Assembly (NCBI RefSeq): GCF_001613935.1
Contig: NZ_LQCI01000001.1
Span: forward strand, 1 to 64,000
Reading direction: 5' to 3'
DNA from: Amycolatopsis regifaucium
Lineage (GTDB): Bacteria > Actinomycetota > Actinomycetes > Mycobacteriales > Pseudonocardiaceae
Length of the DNA: 64,000 nt
Below are positions 44,096 to 51,910 of this stretch, piece after piece. Within the stretch, counting starts at the first letter, position 1. Each line of letters starts with the position of its first letter. The notes under the pieces are model-generated. The model saw only the letters and a program-made list of their open reading frames with translations, was not told the DNA's origin and did no database searches. The position numbers were made by a program, and so were the translations under genes.

Positions 44096-46854
44096 GCGGC
44101 GCCTTCGAGGCGTTGCGCGGCCAGTTACGGGAGGCCGCGGCCGCCTTCGCCGACGGACCAGGCGCGCTGGAGGGCATCCTGCTCGGGCTCGTCGACGACG
44201 TCGACCGCGCGGTGCGGGAGCCGTTGGAGATCTTCCCCGTCTGCCACCATTCCCCGGCTTCGGCCGTGGCGATGGCCCGGCGGCTGCGGGAGAAACAGCC
44301 GATGGTCGTCTACCTCGAACTGTGCGAGGACATGGCGCCGCTGCTGACCGAGCTGCGCAACTGCCGTCTTCCCGTGGCGGTGCAGGCTTTCGCGACGGAC
44401 GTGAAGGGATTCCCCGCCGAGTGGGCGCCGCTGTCGGTGGTCGCGCCGATCACCGAGGCTTCGGCCGAGTACCAGGCGATCGCCTACGCGCTGGACACCC
44501 CGGGGGTCGAACTCGTCCTCGTCGACCGGTCCGCCGACCACGTGTTCCAGTGGGACGAGCGTGAGCAGCCCGCGGATCCGGACGCGCCACGCGCGGAGGA
44601 GGAAGCCGCGCTGCACGGTGACGCGGTCGGCGTCGAGATCGGCGATCTGCGGCCCCGGTTCGCCGAACTCGAAGAACACCTGCTGCGTCACGGGCGGGTG
44701 CGGCACTGGTCGGAGTGGTGGCATCAGTACGTCGAACTGCCGCTCGGCGACAGCGACCACGACACCTATCGCCAGGTCATGTTCCTGATCGGCAGCCTGT
44801 TCCGGCGGCTCGCTCCCGGAGACACCCACCGCGTCCGGGTGGACGAAGACCGCGAACGCTACATGTGGACCCGCATGCGCGAGCACCTCGCCGCTTCGGG
44901 CGCCGACCCCGCGGACTGCCTCTACGTCTGCGGCGCGTTCCACGCCGCCAGCCGGGTGGCGGAGTTCGGCATCGAGGGCACGGACGGGTTCGTGATCAGC
45001 CCGCGCAGCGCGAGCACCTGGCAGTACGGGCTGATCCCGTCGAGCCACGCGTCGATCGAGGCGCAATTCGGCCTGGCCGGGGGATCGGTCTCGATCGCGG
45101 CGACCGAATGGGCGAAGAACCTCAAGCGCACCCGGGTGAAGCAGTTCCAACTGGACGGGCAGGTGGGCGGGCCGAAGCGGAAGAAGGCCGCCGAGCTGCC
45201 CCAGCCCACCGCCGATCCGGTCTCCTCGGATCAGCTGACCGGATTCCTGCGGCGGCCGCCGGTCCTGGACAAACTGGACGAGGCCGAGCTGCTGGGCTGG
45301 TCGGTCGAGATCGTGCGAGCCGCACGCCGAAACGGATATCTGTCCTCGACCGCCGACGCCATCGCGGTGTTCGAGACGTCGATCCTGCTGGCGGGTCTGC
45401 GCGACCGGGCGAAGCCGACGCCGTACGACTTCCAGGACGCGGCGGTCACCTGCATCGAGAAGGACGTCGTACCCGGCAGGCGCGACGTGCGCCGTCTGGT
45501 CGAGATCATGATGGGCGGCGACCGGATCGGTCAGGTCGGCTATGACGCGCTTCCGCCGCTGGCGCGCGACGTGCACGACAGGCTCGCACCGCTGAACCTC
45601 AAGCTGCAGCAACGAGGTGTGCAGCGGGCGTTGCTCGACATCGCGGCGCGGCCGGAGCTTGAGCCCTGCTCGGATCTGCTGTGGATGCTGCGGTACCTGA
45701 TGCCGCAGGGTGCGGCGCGGCCGATCATGGGGGAGCGGCGGCTCGGCGAACGGCCGATCCAGGAGTCGTGGGATCTGGCGCTGGGCACTCATCAGCGAGC
45801 CCTCATCGAACTGGGCTACGAGGGTGTCAGCATCGAACAGGTGCTGGAGCAACGGCTTCGGCGTGCCGCCTACCATCCGCAGGCCACCGCGGCGAAGGTG
45901 CTCGGAGCCGTCGAGGACGCGACACTCTATTTGCGCAGTGCCCGGTTGGCGGGGGAACTGGGCACCCGTGCCCTGGAGGTGCTGGCCACCGAACGCACCG
46001 TCGACGGCGCTCCCGAAGTGTTGCGGCGAGTGCGACGGCTGCTGGCGCACTACCGGACCAGTGAGCCGGTCTTGCCCCGGTGGATCGAGGAGTTCGTCAG
46101 GACGGGGTACGCGCACTACTGCACCCTGCTGCCCGCGGCCTTCGCCGACGAGGAGGCCGGAGTCGAGCAGGTCGCCGCGATGCTGGGCTTCCTGTTCAGC
46201 ATGGAAGCGCTCGCCCTGTCACTGGGGTGCGACCGTACCCAGCTGGAACTGGCGATCACCGGGTCGCATCCGCAGGAGCCGTCGAAGGTGGCGCTGCTGT
46301 GGGCGGCCCAGGTCCAGCTCGGTCGGCTTTCGCGCGCGGAGTTGCGTGAGCGGTGTGCCGGGCTGCTGGCGAATCCGTTGGTACTGCCCGCTTATCCGCG
46401 CTATCTCAGCGGATTCGTCCACGCGCTGGAACCGGCGCCGGGGCTGGCCGACTTCGTCGTCGAGGCGGTGTCGAACGCCTTCGCCGAGCTGCCGGACAGG
46501 TTGCTGCTGCCGTGGTTGCCGACGTTGATCACCACACTGCGGTCCCGGGGCGCGGACCTCGTGCCGTTGCTCGTCCGTGAGGCCGGCCGGCTCTTTCCCG
46601 GCCGTCTCGCGGCACTCGATGAATGGGTTCCGCCGTGGAAGAACCCGCCGGAACCCGTTGCCTTGGCGGGGAAGACCGCCGGGACCGGGCTGGTGTTGCT
46701 GGCCGCGCATCCGGCGACCTGTGATGCCGTCGCCAACCTGCTGGGTTGCGACGGCGAGTGGGTCACTCCGGGGGCGACCCCGGCAGGCGCGGCGCTGGTC
46801 GCGCGGTACCCGGAGACCGCCGCGGCACTGGAGGAGGTGCTCACGGCCGTGTGA
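44092..46854 (+). CDS. DUF5682-family protein, last gene of the MoxR-vWA operon
   Basis: 920 residues from the GTG overlapping the moxR stop. The N-terminal domain has the family signature VCHHSPASAVAMARRLREKQ near residue 52 and VVYLELCEDMAPLL; later, VCGAFHAASRVAEF holds a second His. These resemble the active-site histidine and acidic residues of the TIKI/EreA/TraB metal-dependent hydrolase-like superfamily; that link is my inference. The remaining 550 residues are helical repeats without a known motif. It may be the effector or client of the ATPase module. Confidence 0.88.
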   Translation: MSGAFEALRGQLREAAAAFADGPGALEGILLGLVDDVDRAVREPLEIFPVCHHSPASAVAMARRLREKQPMVVYLELCEDMAPLLTELRNCRLPVAVQAFATDVKGFPAEWAPLSVVAPITEASAEYQAIAYALDTPGVELVLVDRSADHVFQWDEREQPADPDAPRAEEEAALHGDAVGVEIGDLRPRFAELEEHLLRHGRVRHWSEWWHQYVELPLGDSDHDTYRQVMFLIGSLFRRLAPGDTHRVRVDEDRERYMWTRMREHLAASGADPADCLYVCGAFHAASRVAEFGIEGTDGFVISPRSASTWQYGLIPSSHASIEAQFGLAGGSVSIAATEWAKNLKRTRVKQFQLDGQVGGPKRKKAAELPQPTADPVSSDQLTGFLRRPPVLDKLDEAELLGWSVEIVRAARRNGYLSSTADAIAVFETSILLAGLRDRAKPTPYDFQDAAVTCIEKDVVPGRRDVRRLVEIMMGGDRIGQVGYDALPPLARDVHDRLAPLNLKLQQRGVQRALLDIAARPELEPCSDLLWMLRYLMPQGAARPIMGERRLGERPIQESWDLALGTHQRALIELGYEGVSIEQVLEQRLRRAAYHPQATAAKVLGAVEDATLYLRSARLAGELGTRALEVLATERTVDGAPEVLRRVRRLLAHYRTSEPVLPRWIEEFVRTGYAHYCTLLPAAFADEEAGVEQVAAMLGFLFSMEALALSLGCDRTQLELAITGSHPQEPSKVALLWAAQVQLGRLSRAELRERCAGLLANPLVLPAYPRYLSGFVHALEPAPGLADFVVEAVSNAFAELPDRLLLPWLPTLITTLRSRGADLVPLLVREAGRLFPGRLAALDEWVPPWKNPPEPVALAGKTAGTGLVLLAAHPATCDAVANLLGCDGEWVTPGATPAGAALVARYPETAAALEEVLTAV

Positions 46855-46865
46855 CCGGAGCGGAT

Positions 46866-46898
46866 GGTCACCGGCGCCCGCGCCGGGCGCCGGCGACC
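46866..46898. terminator. Bidirectional terminator after the MoxR-vWA operon
   Basis: CCGGCGCCCG (46871-46880) pairs perfectly with CGGGCGCCGG (46884-46893), extended by GGTC/GACC outside one mismatch. It lies between the DUF5682 stop and the end of the convergent carotenoid oxygenase. Confidence 0.7.
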
Positions 46899-46906
46899 AC
46901 CGATCG

Positions 46907-48385
46907 TCAGTCGGCCACCCAGCTGCCGTGGAAGCCCAGCGGCACGGGCCTCGGGAGGTGGACGCGGGCCAAGGGCTTCGCGGTGAAGTCCTGAGCCGAG
47001 AGGATCACGAGGTCCGAAGCGTTGCGGTCAGGGTTGTTCACGTAGGCAAGGGCGTAGCCGTCGTCCTCGGTCTTACCGCGGGCCGAGGGCACGAAGACAG
47101 CCTCGCTCGCGTCGGCACCGCGGCCGAATCGGTGCACCTGTGAACGTCCGGTGTTCAGGTCGTGCTTGATCAGGGCGTTGCCGAAGGAGCCGGCGGGCTT
47201 GTCGAGATAGACGTCGAACAGCTCACCGGGCGAGGCCGAGTAGCCGTATCGATGCCGTCGTGAGACCAGGCTTTCGTTGACCCGGGGGAACTCCTGGGGC
47301 CGGTCGTCGAGCACGCGGCGGTGGACGCGGCCACGTGCCAGGTCGATCACCCACCGCTCCAGCACCGGCGGGCCGGACGCCGAGGGGCCGCCGAAACCCT
47401 GCTTGCCCGCCACCTCGAACGGCGCCGGCATGGTGGTGAGGTCCACCACCACCGTGGAGCCCTGCTCGTAGGCGTTGAGCGTGTGGGAGTAGAACACCGG
47501 GTCCACGCCGAACCACCGGACCGGCCCGCCTTCACGCTTCATGACCCCGACCCGGGCCGGATGGCCGGGATTCCACCGGTAAGGCACCACTTTGCCCGGT
47601 CGCGGATCGAAGGTGACGGGCACGTCGAAGACGACCACGTAGTTCTTGGTGAGCCCGAAGTCGTGCATCATCGGGCTGTCGGTGACCGGGATCGGGGTGG
47701 TCCGCACCACGCGGCCGCTCCGGTCGACCAGCAGATGCCGCACGTGATCCCAGGTCGGGTGGTAGGTCACCGCGTGCAGTTCGTCGGCTTGGGCGTCGAA
47801 CTTGGTGTGCGCCGTGTACGACCCCTCCAGTGAACCGCTGAAATCGAACGGCCCCAGTGTGTTCAGCTCGCCGTCGAGTTCGTATGGCGGGGCGCCGGAC
47901 TCCTGCAGGGTGAGGATGCGGCCGTGGTGGCTGATCACATGGGTGTTCGGCGCGAAGTCCTCCGCGGGCACCGGCCACGGGTACCCTTCGCCGAGCTTCG
48001 CCGCGACACCGGACGACCGCACCCAGCGGTTGCGGTACCACTCGGCCTTCCCGTCGCGCAGCCGGACGCCGTGCACCATCCCCTCGCCCAGCATCCAGTG
48101 GTGTGCGCGCGGATCCTCGAGGCCAAGCACGTTCGGCCCGGTGCGCAGATACCGGCCGCAGAGGTCATCGGGAATGCGACCGGTGACCGGGAGGCCGAAC
48201 GCGGTCACCTCCTCCCGTACCGGCGCGAACGCCCCTTCCAGGAACGGGTAGCGCTCCTTCGCCGCTTCGACCGCCGGACTTTGCGCTGCCGAGGCCGCGC
48301 CGACGTTGCCGTAGGTCGTGGCGACACCGCCGATGGCCAGCGCGGCCGCTCCTCGAAGCACGTTCCGCCTGCTCGGTTCGGTCAT
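46907..48385 (-). CDS. Carotenoid cleavage oxygenase family protein, Tat-exported
   Basis: 492 residues from the ATG at 48385, preceded by GGGGGA. The leader PSRRNVLRGAAALAIGG is a twin-arginine signal, unusual but known for exported members. The four iron-ligand histidines are in SYTAHTKFD, TYHPTWDHV, MMHDFGLT and the C-terminal GFHGSW, and LGEGMVHGVRLRDG is also typical. These enzymes cleave carotenoid or stilbene double bonds with O2 and non-heme Fe(II). The divergent TetR gene is the probable regulator. Confidence 0.92.
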   Translation of the reverse strand: MTEPSRRNVLRGAAALAIGGVATTYGNVGAASAAQSPAVEAAKERYPFLEGAFAPVREEVTAFGLPVTGRIPDDLCGRYLRTGPNVLGLEDPRAHHWMLGEGMVHGVRLRDGKAEWYRNRWVRSSGVAAKLGEGYPWPVPAEDFAPNTHVISHHGRILTLQESGAPPYELDGELNTLGPFDFSGSLEGSYTAHTKFDAQADELHAVTYHPTWDHVRHLLVDRSGRVVRTTPIPVTDSPMMHDFGLTKNYVVVFDVPVTFDPRPGKVVPYRWNPGHPARVGVMKREGGPVRWFGVDPVFYSHTLNAYEQGSTVVVDLTTMPAPFEVAGKQGFGGPSASGPPVLERWVIDLARGRVHRRVLDDRPQEFPRVNESLVSRRHRYGYSASPGELFDVYLDKPAGSFGNALIKHDLNTGRSQVHRFGRGADASEAVFVPSARGKTEDDGYALAYVNNPDRNASDLVILSAQDFTAKPLARVHLPRPVPLGFHGSWVAD

Positions 48386-48410
48386 GGCGATCCCCCAAGA
48401 TCGGGTATTA

Positions 48411-48431
48411 ACTGTGTATGACATGAACAGT
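48411..48431. promoter_or_regulatory. Candidate TetR operator between carotenoid oxygenase and tetR
   Basis: ACTGT (48411-48415) and ACAGT (48427-48431) are inverted around an 11-base gap in an AT-rich stretch between the divergent starts at 48385 and 48469. Confidence 0.4.
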
Positions 48432-48468
48432 ATATGCCTTTACCGGTTTTGAATGCAACAATGCCCCG

Positions 48469-49188
48469 GTGAACGAGGACAAGATCGACGCGCTGCCGCC
48501 GGGCACCGCGCTGGCCTGGGGGCAGGCCCCGGCACCCCGGCGTGGACCGAAGCCGGGTTACAGCCTTGAGCAGATCGTCGACGCGGCCATCGCGCAGGCC
48601 GACGCCGAGGGCTTCGCGGCACTGACCATGCCGTCGATCGCCAAACGCCTCGGCGTCACGGCCAACGCGCTCTACCGCTATCTGAGTTCGAAAGAGGAAC
48701 TGCTCGTTCTGGTCGCCGAGGCGGCGTGGGGGCCGCCGCCCGAACCGCCGTCCGGTGATTGGCGTGCGGCGGTCACCGCCTGGGCCCACGCCCTCCTCGA
48801 ACGCTGTCGCCGTCATCCGTGGCTGATCGAACTGCCGGTGCGCAGTGCGCCGACGACGCCGAATCTGCTGGGCTGGCTGGAGAACTTCCTCGACGGGATG
48901 GCGGATTCAGGGCTGAGTACCGGCGACGTGGTCGGTTGCGCGCTGCTCGTCGACGGCTGGGTGCGCAGTACCGCGGCCCTGCTGCGTGACGTGCACGCGA
49001 GCACTCCTGAGCGGGTCCAGGCGGTGAGTGAGTTCCTGCGTCCGCGCCTCGAGGAACGGGGCTATTCACGCGTCGCCGCCGTGGTCTCCGGCGAGGCTTA
49101 CGGTGAAGACGGCGTCGAGGACGACGACGTCGAGTTCGGCCTCGGTCGCATCCTGGACGGCATCGAGGCGCTCATCGGCCGCCGGTGA
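48469..49188 (+). CDS. TetR-family regulator
   Basis: 239 residues starting at GTG. A 35-residue N-terminal extension (RRGPKPGYSLEQIV) precedes the helix-turn-helix TMPSIAKRLGVTANALYRYL at about residues 53-72. The C-terminal domain has the WAHALLERCRRHPWLIELP pattern of the TetR_C/TetR-class ligand domain. It is divergent from the carotenoid oxygenase and overlaps the next, convergent tetR by 17 bases. Confidence 0.9.
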   Translation: MNEDKIDALPPGTALAWGQAPAPRRGPKPGYSLEQIVDAAIAQADAEGFAALTMPSIAKRLGVTANALYRYLSSKEELLVLVAEAAWGPPPEPPSGDWRAAVTAWAHALLERCRRHPWLIELPVRSAPTTPNLLGWLENFLDGMADSGLSTGDVVGCALLVDGWVRSTAALLRDVHASTPERVQAVSEFLRPRLEERGYSRVAAVVSGEAYGEDGVEDDDVEFGLGRILDGIEALIGRR

Positions 49189-49777
49189 ACAGGCCGTCGA
49201 GCCGGTAGTCGACGATCTTCGTCGCCTGTTCGGTGGTGTAGGCGTCGACCAGGATCCCGGTGAGGAGCCCGGCGGACATGGTCGCGAGCGTGTCCGCTTC
49301 GAGCCCCGGGTCGAGGTGTGCCGGGACGGCGCCCTTCGCCTGTGCCCGGCGCAATAGTCCGGCGAGTGCCCGTACCAGGTGTGGGAGCAAGGCCTCTTGA
49401 TCCGGTGCTTGGCCGCCCCGGGTGACATCGACGGCGAAGTAGGCGATCTGGACCGCGGCCAGCATGCGGCCGCGGCCGTCGGTGGGCAGGACGCCGGTCA
49501 GGTACGCCCGCACGATCGCGCGTTCGTCGCCGGTCTTCATCGCCTGCCCGATCCTCTCGCCGGCGATCTCCCCGGTCAATTCGACGATGCGCTGCCAGGC
49601 GAACCGCAGCATCTCCTCCTTGGTCGGGAAGTAGTACTGGACCAGATTCATCGAGATGCCCGCCTCCGCGGCCACCGCACGCAACGTGACCGCCTGCAGG
49701 CCTTGAGCGGCGGCGATCCGGAAGAGTGCTTCCGCGATCGCGCGCCTGCGCTCTTGGTGGTCCACACGTTTCGGCAC
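49172..49777 (-). CDS. TetR-family regulator of the divergent hydrolase
   Basis: 201 residues. Helix-turn-helix TLRAVAAEAGISMNLVQYYF at about residues 31-50, in the BetI-like branch (C-terminal domain LTGEIAGERIGQAMKTGDER...). It is divergent from the alpha/beta hydrolase at 49865, and a perfect palindrome lies between the two, so it probably represses both. It overlaps the upstream, convergent tetR by 17 bases. Confidence 0.9.
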   Translation of the reverse strand: MPKRVDHQERRRAIAEALFRIAAAQGLQAVTLRAVAAEAGISMNLVQYYFPTKEEMLRFAWQRIVELTGEIAGERIGQAMKTGDERAIVRAYLTGVLPTDGRGRMLAAVQIAYFAVDVTRGGQAPDQEALLPHLVRALAGLLRRAQAKGAVPAHLDPGLEADTLATMSAGLLTGILVDAYTTEQATKIVDYRLDGLFTGGR

Positions 49778-49827
49778 GCGATCACTCTTTCACGTCGGCC
49801 GAACTGGCCGGGATCGGCCACCGGCTG

Positions 49828-49849
49828 TTATGGTGCAAGTGCACCATAA
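49828..49849. promoter_or_regulatory. Perfect palindromic TetR operator
   Basis: TTATGGTGCA (49828-49837) and TGCACCATAA (49840-49849) are perfectly complementary around AG. The element is 15 bases before the hydrolase start and 51 bases before the divergent tetR start, overlapping the likely promoter of the hydrolase. Repression of both genes is inferred. Confidence 0.75.
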
Positions 49850-49864
49850 AACTGAGGAGGCGCG

Positions 49865-50746
49865 ATGCTGGGGGAGTTTCCGGACGAGAAGACGGAAAAG
49901 CGGTTCTTCGCCGTCTACGACGACATCCTGCGGAGATGGCCGGTTCCGGCCGAGGAATGGGACATCGAGACCACGTTCGGCCCGACCAGGGTCCGGCGGT
50001 GCGGCGCCGAGCGGGGCACGCCGATCGTGCTCCTGCCGGGAGGGCGGGGTGCCTCGCTGTCGTGGTACCCGCATATCGCCGAACTGGCTCAGCGGCACCG
50101 GATCTACGCCGTCGACACGATCGGCGAACCGGGCCGGTCGGTGCAGACCGCTCCGCTCGAGAACTCCGAAGACTGCGCGGACTGGCTTTCGGAAGTACTC
50201 GACGGTGTCCTCGCCGGTTCCGGCCACGAGAAGGTCCACCTCGCCGGTGTTTCGCGCGGTGGCTGGCTTTCGCTCAATCTCGCCTCGCGGAACACCGAAC
50301 GGATCGCCGGTGTCGTCACCTTCGAGGCGTCGGGGTTCGGGGTGATCGGCCGGAGCTTCATCTGGTGGAGCCTGGGTGAGATCTTCCGCTGGTTTCTGCC
50401 GAAATGGCTCCTCCGGCTGATCGCCTCCGGGGACCCGGAGGCGCGGCACATCCTGCGCCCCCTTCTCTTCGCCGCCCTCGAATACCGGGATCAGCTGCCC
50501 GAGATGCACCTGTTCGGCGACGACGAGCTGGCGTCGATCGAGGTGCCCACCCGGATCGTCGTCGCCGAACGCAGTGTCATCCACGATGCCCGGGAGGTGG
50601 CCGCGCGGCTCGAATCACTGAACCCGCACATTCGCGTCGAGGTCGTACCCAAGGCCACGCACGGGCTGTCGCTCGAGAGGCCGGAACTCGTCACCACCCG
50701 GATTCTGGAGGCGGCGCGGGAACGTCACGCCGACGCGGCGGATTGA
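49865..50746 (+). CDS. Alpha/beta hydrolase
   Basis: 293 residues. Strand-3 motif LLPGGRGASLSWYPHI carries the oxyanion region; the nucleophile elbow is GVSRGG (Ser), and the catalytic His is in KATHGLSLERP. The acid is likely the Asp/Glu near VVAERSVIHD. There is no signal peptide. The substrate is unknown, probably a small ester or lactone sensed by the divergent TetR. It overlaps the convergent DinB-like gene by 22 bases. Confidence 0.88.
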   Translation: MLGEFPDEKTEKRFFAVYDDILRRWPVPAEEWDIETTFGPTRVRRCGAERGTPIVLLPGGRGASLSWYPHIAELAQRHRIYAVDTIGEPGRSVQTAPLENSEDCADWLSEVLDGVLAGSGHEKVHLAGVSRGGWLSLNLASRNTERIAGVVTFEASGFGVIGRSFIWWSLGEIFRWFLPKWLLRLIASGDPEARHILRPLLFAALEYRDQLPEMHLFGDDELASIEVPTRIVVAERSVIHDAREVAARLESLNPHIRVEVVPKATHGLSLERPELVTTRILEAARERHADAAD

Positions 50747-51351
50747 CCCGGCGCGGAGTCCGGCCATGACGGGGACCGGCCAAGCAGCGCCACGATCGTG
50801 TCCAAAGTAGACGTTCCGGCCGCCTTGACGGCCGGGCCGAAGGCGGCTCCCGGCGCGACCCGGTTCTTTCCGTCGGGAATCGACTCCGCGAGCTTCAGCG
50901 CGACGTCGAGTACCTCTTTGTCGAAGCCGACGGGCAGGTCCAGGGTCTTGGCCACATCCCAGGAATGCACCACGTAGTCGATGAAGTGGAACCCCAGGGC
51001 CTTGTCCGCGGCGAAGGTGAATTCGGTGGAGAACTCGGGGAGGGTGAACTCGCGATCCTCGAGGTCGTGGACGGCGAAGGCGCTCAGCACCCGCTTGACC
51101 GACGCGCGGTAGTCGGCGACGGGATCTTCGCCGAGCGGGATCGCGCGCCAGTGGGTGGGATTCGCACCGTCACCGTCGGCCGCGGCGGCGAAGCCGTAGT
51201 GCTGGGTGGCCATATGGGACAGGAGCCCGTGCAAGGTCCAGGAAGCGCACGGCGTCGTCCTGGTCAGGTCTTCGGGGGTGAGGTGCGCGACGAGGTCGAG
51301 ACTCTTGCGGGTCGCGATGGCGTCGAGAAAGCGAAGCTCATTGGTGTGCAT
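50725..51351 (-). CDS. DinB-fold mycothiol-dependent (TIGR03086-type) protein
   Basis: 208 residues from the ATG at 51351 (an in-frame ATG at 51357 is equally possible). The DinB four-helix pattern is LTRTTPCASWTLHGLLSHMA near residue 30, with metal-ligand histidines in LLSHMATQHYG and FIDYVVHSWDVAKTL. It resembles TIGR03086 mycothiol-dependent maleylpyruvate-isomerase-fold proteins, often thiol-transferases of unknown substrate. It is divergent from the MarR gene. Confidence 0.87.
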   Translation of the reverse strand: MHTNELRFLDAIATRKSLDLVAHLTPEDLTRTTPCASWTLHGLLSHMATQHYGFAAAADGDGANPTHWRAIPLGEDPVADYRASVKRVLSAFAVHDLEDREFTLPEFSTEFTFAADKALGFHFIDYVVHSWDVAKTLDLPVGFDKEVLDVALKLAESIPDGKNRVAPGAAFGPAVKAAGTSTLDTIVALLGRSPSWPDSAPGQSAASA

Positions 51352-51353
51352 GG

Positions 51354-51372
51354 GCATATCATCTACATATGC
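51354..51372. promoter_or_regulatory. Candidate MarR operator
   Basis: GCATAT (51354-51359) and ATATGC (51367-51372) form an inverted repeat with a seven-base gap at the divergent DinB/MarR promoter, overlapping the DinB gene start. MarR proteins bind such AT-rich dyads. Confidence 0.5.
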
Positions 51373-51421
51373 ATACGAGTTCGTCAACCGGCTTCGCGGG
51401 CCGGGTCGGTATGGTCTGCGC

Positions 51422-51865
51422 ATGGCGGAGCAGCGGAGGCCGGATCTCGCGGCGATGCTCGGCGGGCTGATGCGACGGCTGATGGCGGCCGAGTCGCCGG
51501 TGCTGGCCGAGCACGGGTTGACCATGTGGGGCTACGTGGTGCTCAGTGCGCTCGACGACGGGCCTGTCCGCGCGCAGGCCGCGCTCGCGAAGGCGATCGG
51601 CGCGGACAAGACGCGGATCATCGGCACCCTCGACAAGCTTCAGGAGGACGGGCTGATCACCCGCGAGCCGGATCCGAACGACCGCCGGGTCCGGCTACTG
51701 GAGATCACCGAGGCGGGCCGTGTCGCGCGCCGGTCGGCTCAGGCGCGGATCCAGGAGCAGGAGGAGCGGCTGCTGGAACGGTTGCCCGCCGCTGACCGCG
51801 AGGCGTTCCTCCGCGCCGCGCGCGTGCTGTCCGAAGCGTCCGGCGAGGCACTGACCGAACGCTGA
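51422..51865 (+). CDS. MarR-family regulator
   Basis: 147 residues from the ATG at 51422. The winged-helix core reads LTMWGYVVLSALDDGP, then AQAALAKAIGADKTRIIGTLDKL and the wing ITREPDPNDRRVRLLEITEAG, all standard for MarR dimers. It is divergent from the DinB-like gene, with a dyad between, and upstream of the SNF2 gene by 45 bases. It probably responds to a phenolic or oxidant signal. Confidence 0.92.
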   Translation: MAEQRRPDLAAMLGGLMRRLMAAESPVLAEHGLTMWGYVVLSALDDGPVRAQAALAKAIGADKTRIIGTLDKLQEDGLITREPDPNDRRVRLLEITEAGRVARRSAQARIQEQEERLLERLPAADREAFLRAARVLSEASGEALTER

Positions 51866-51910
51866 TCGGGTGCGGGCATGCTGAGAGGACAGACCGCGGA
51901 AAGGGGAGCC

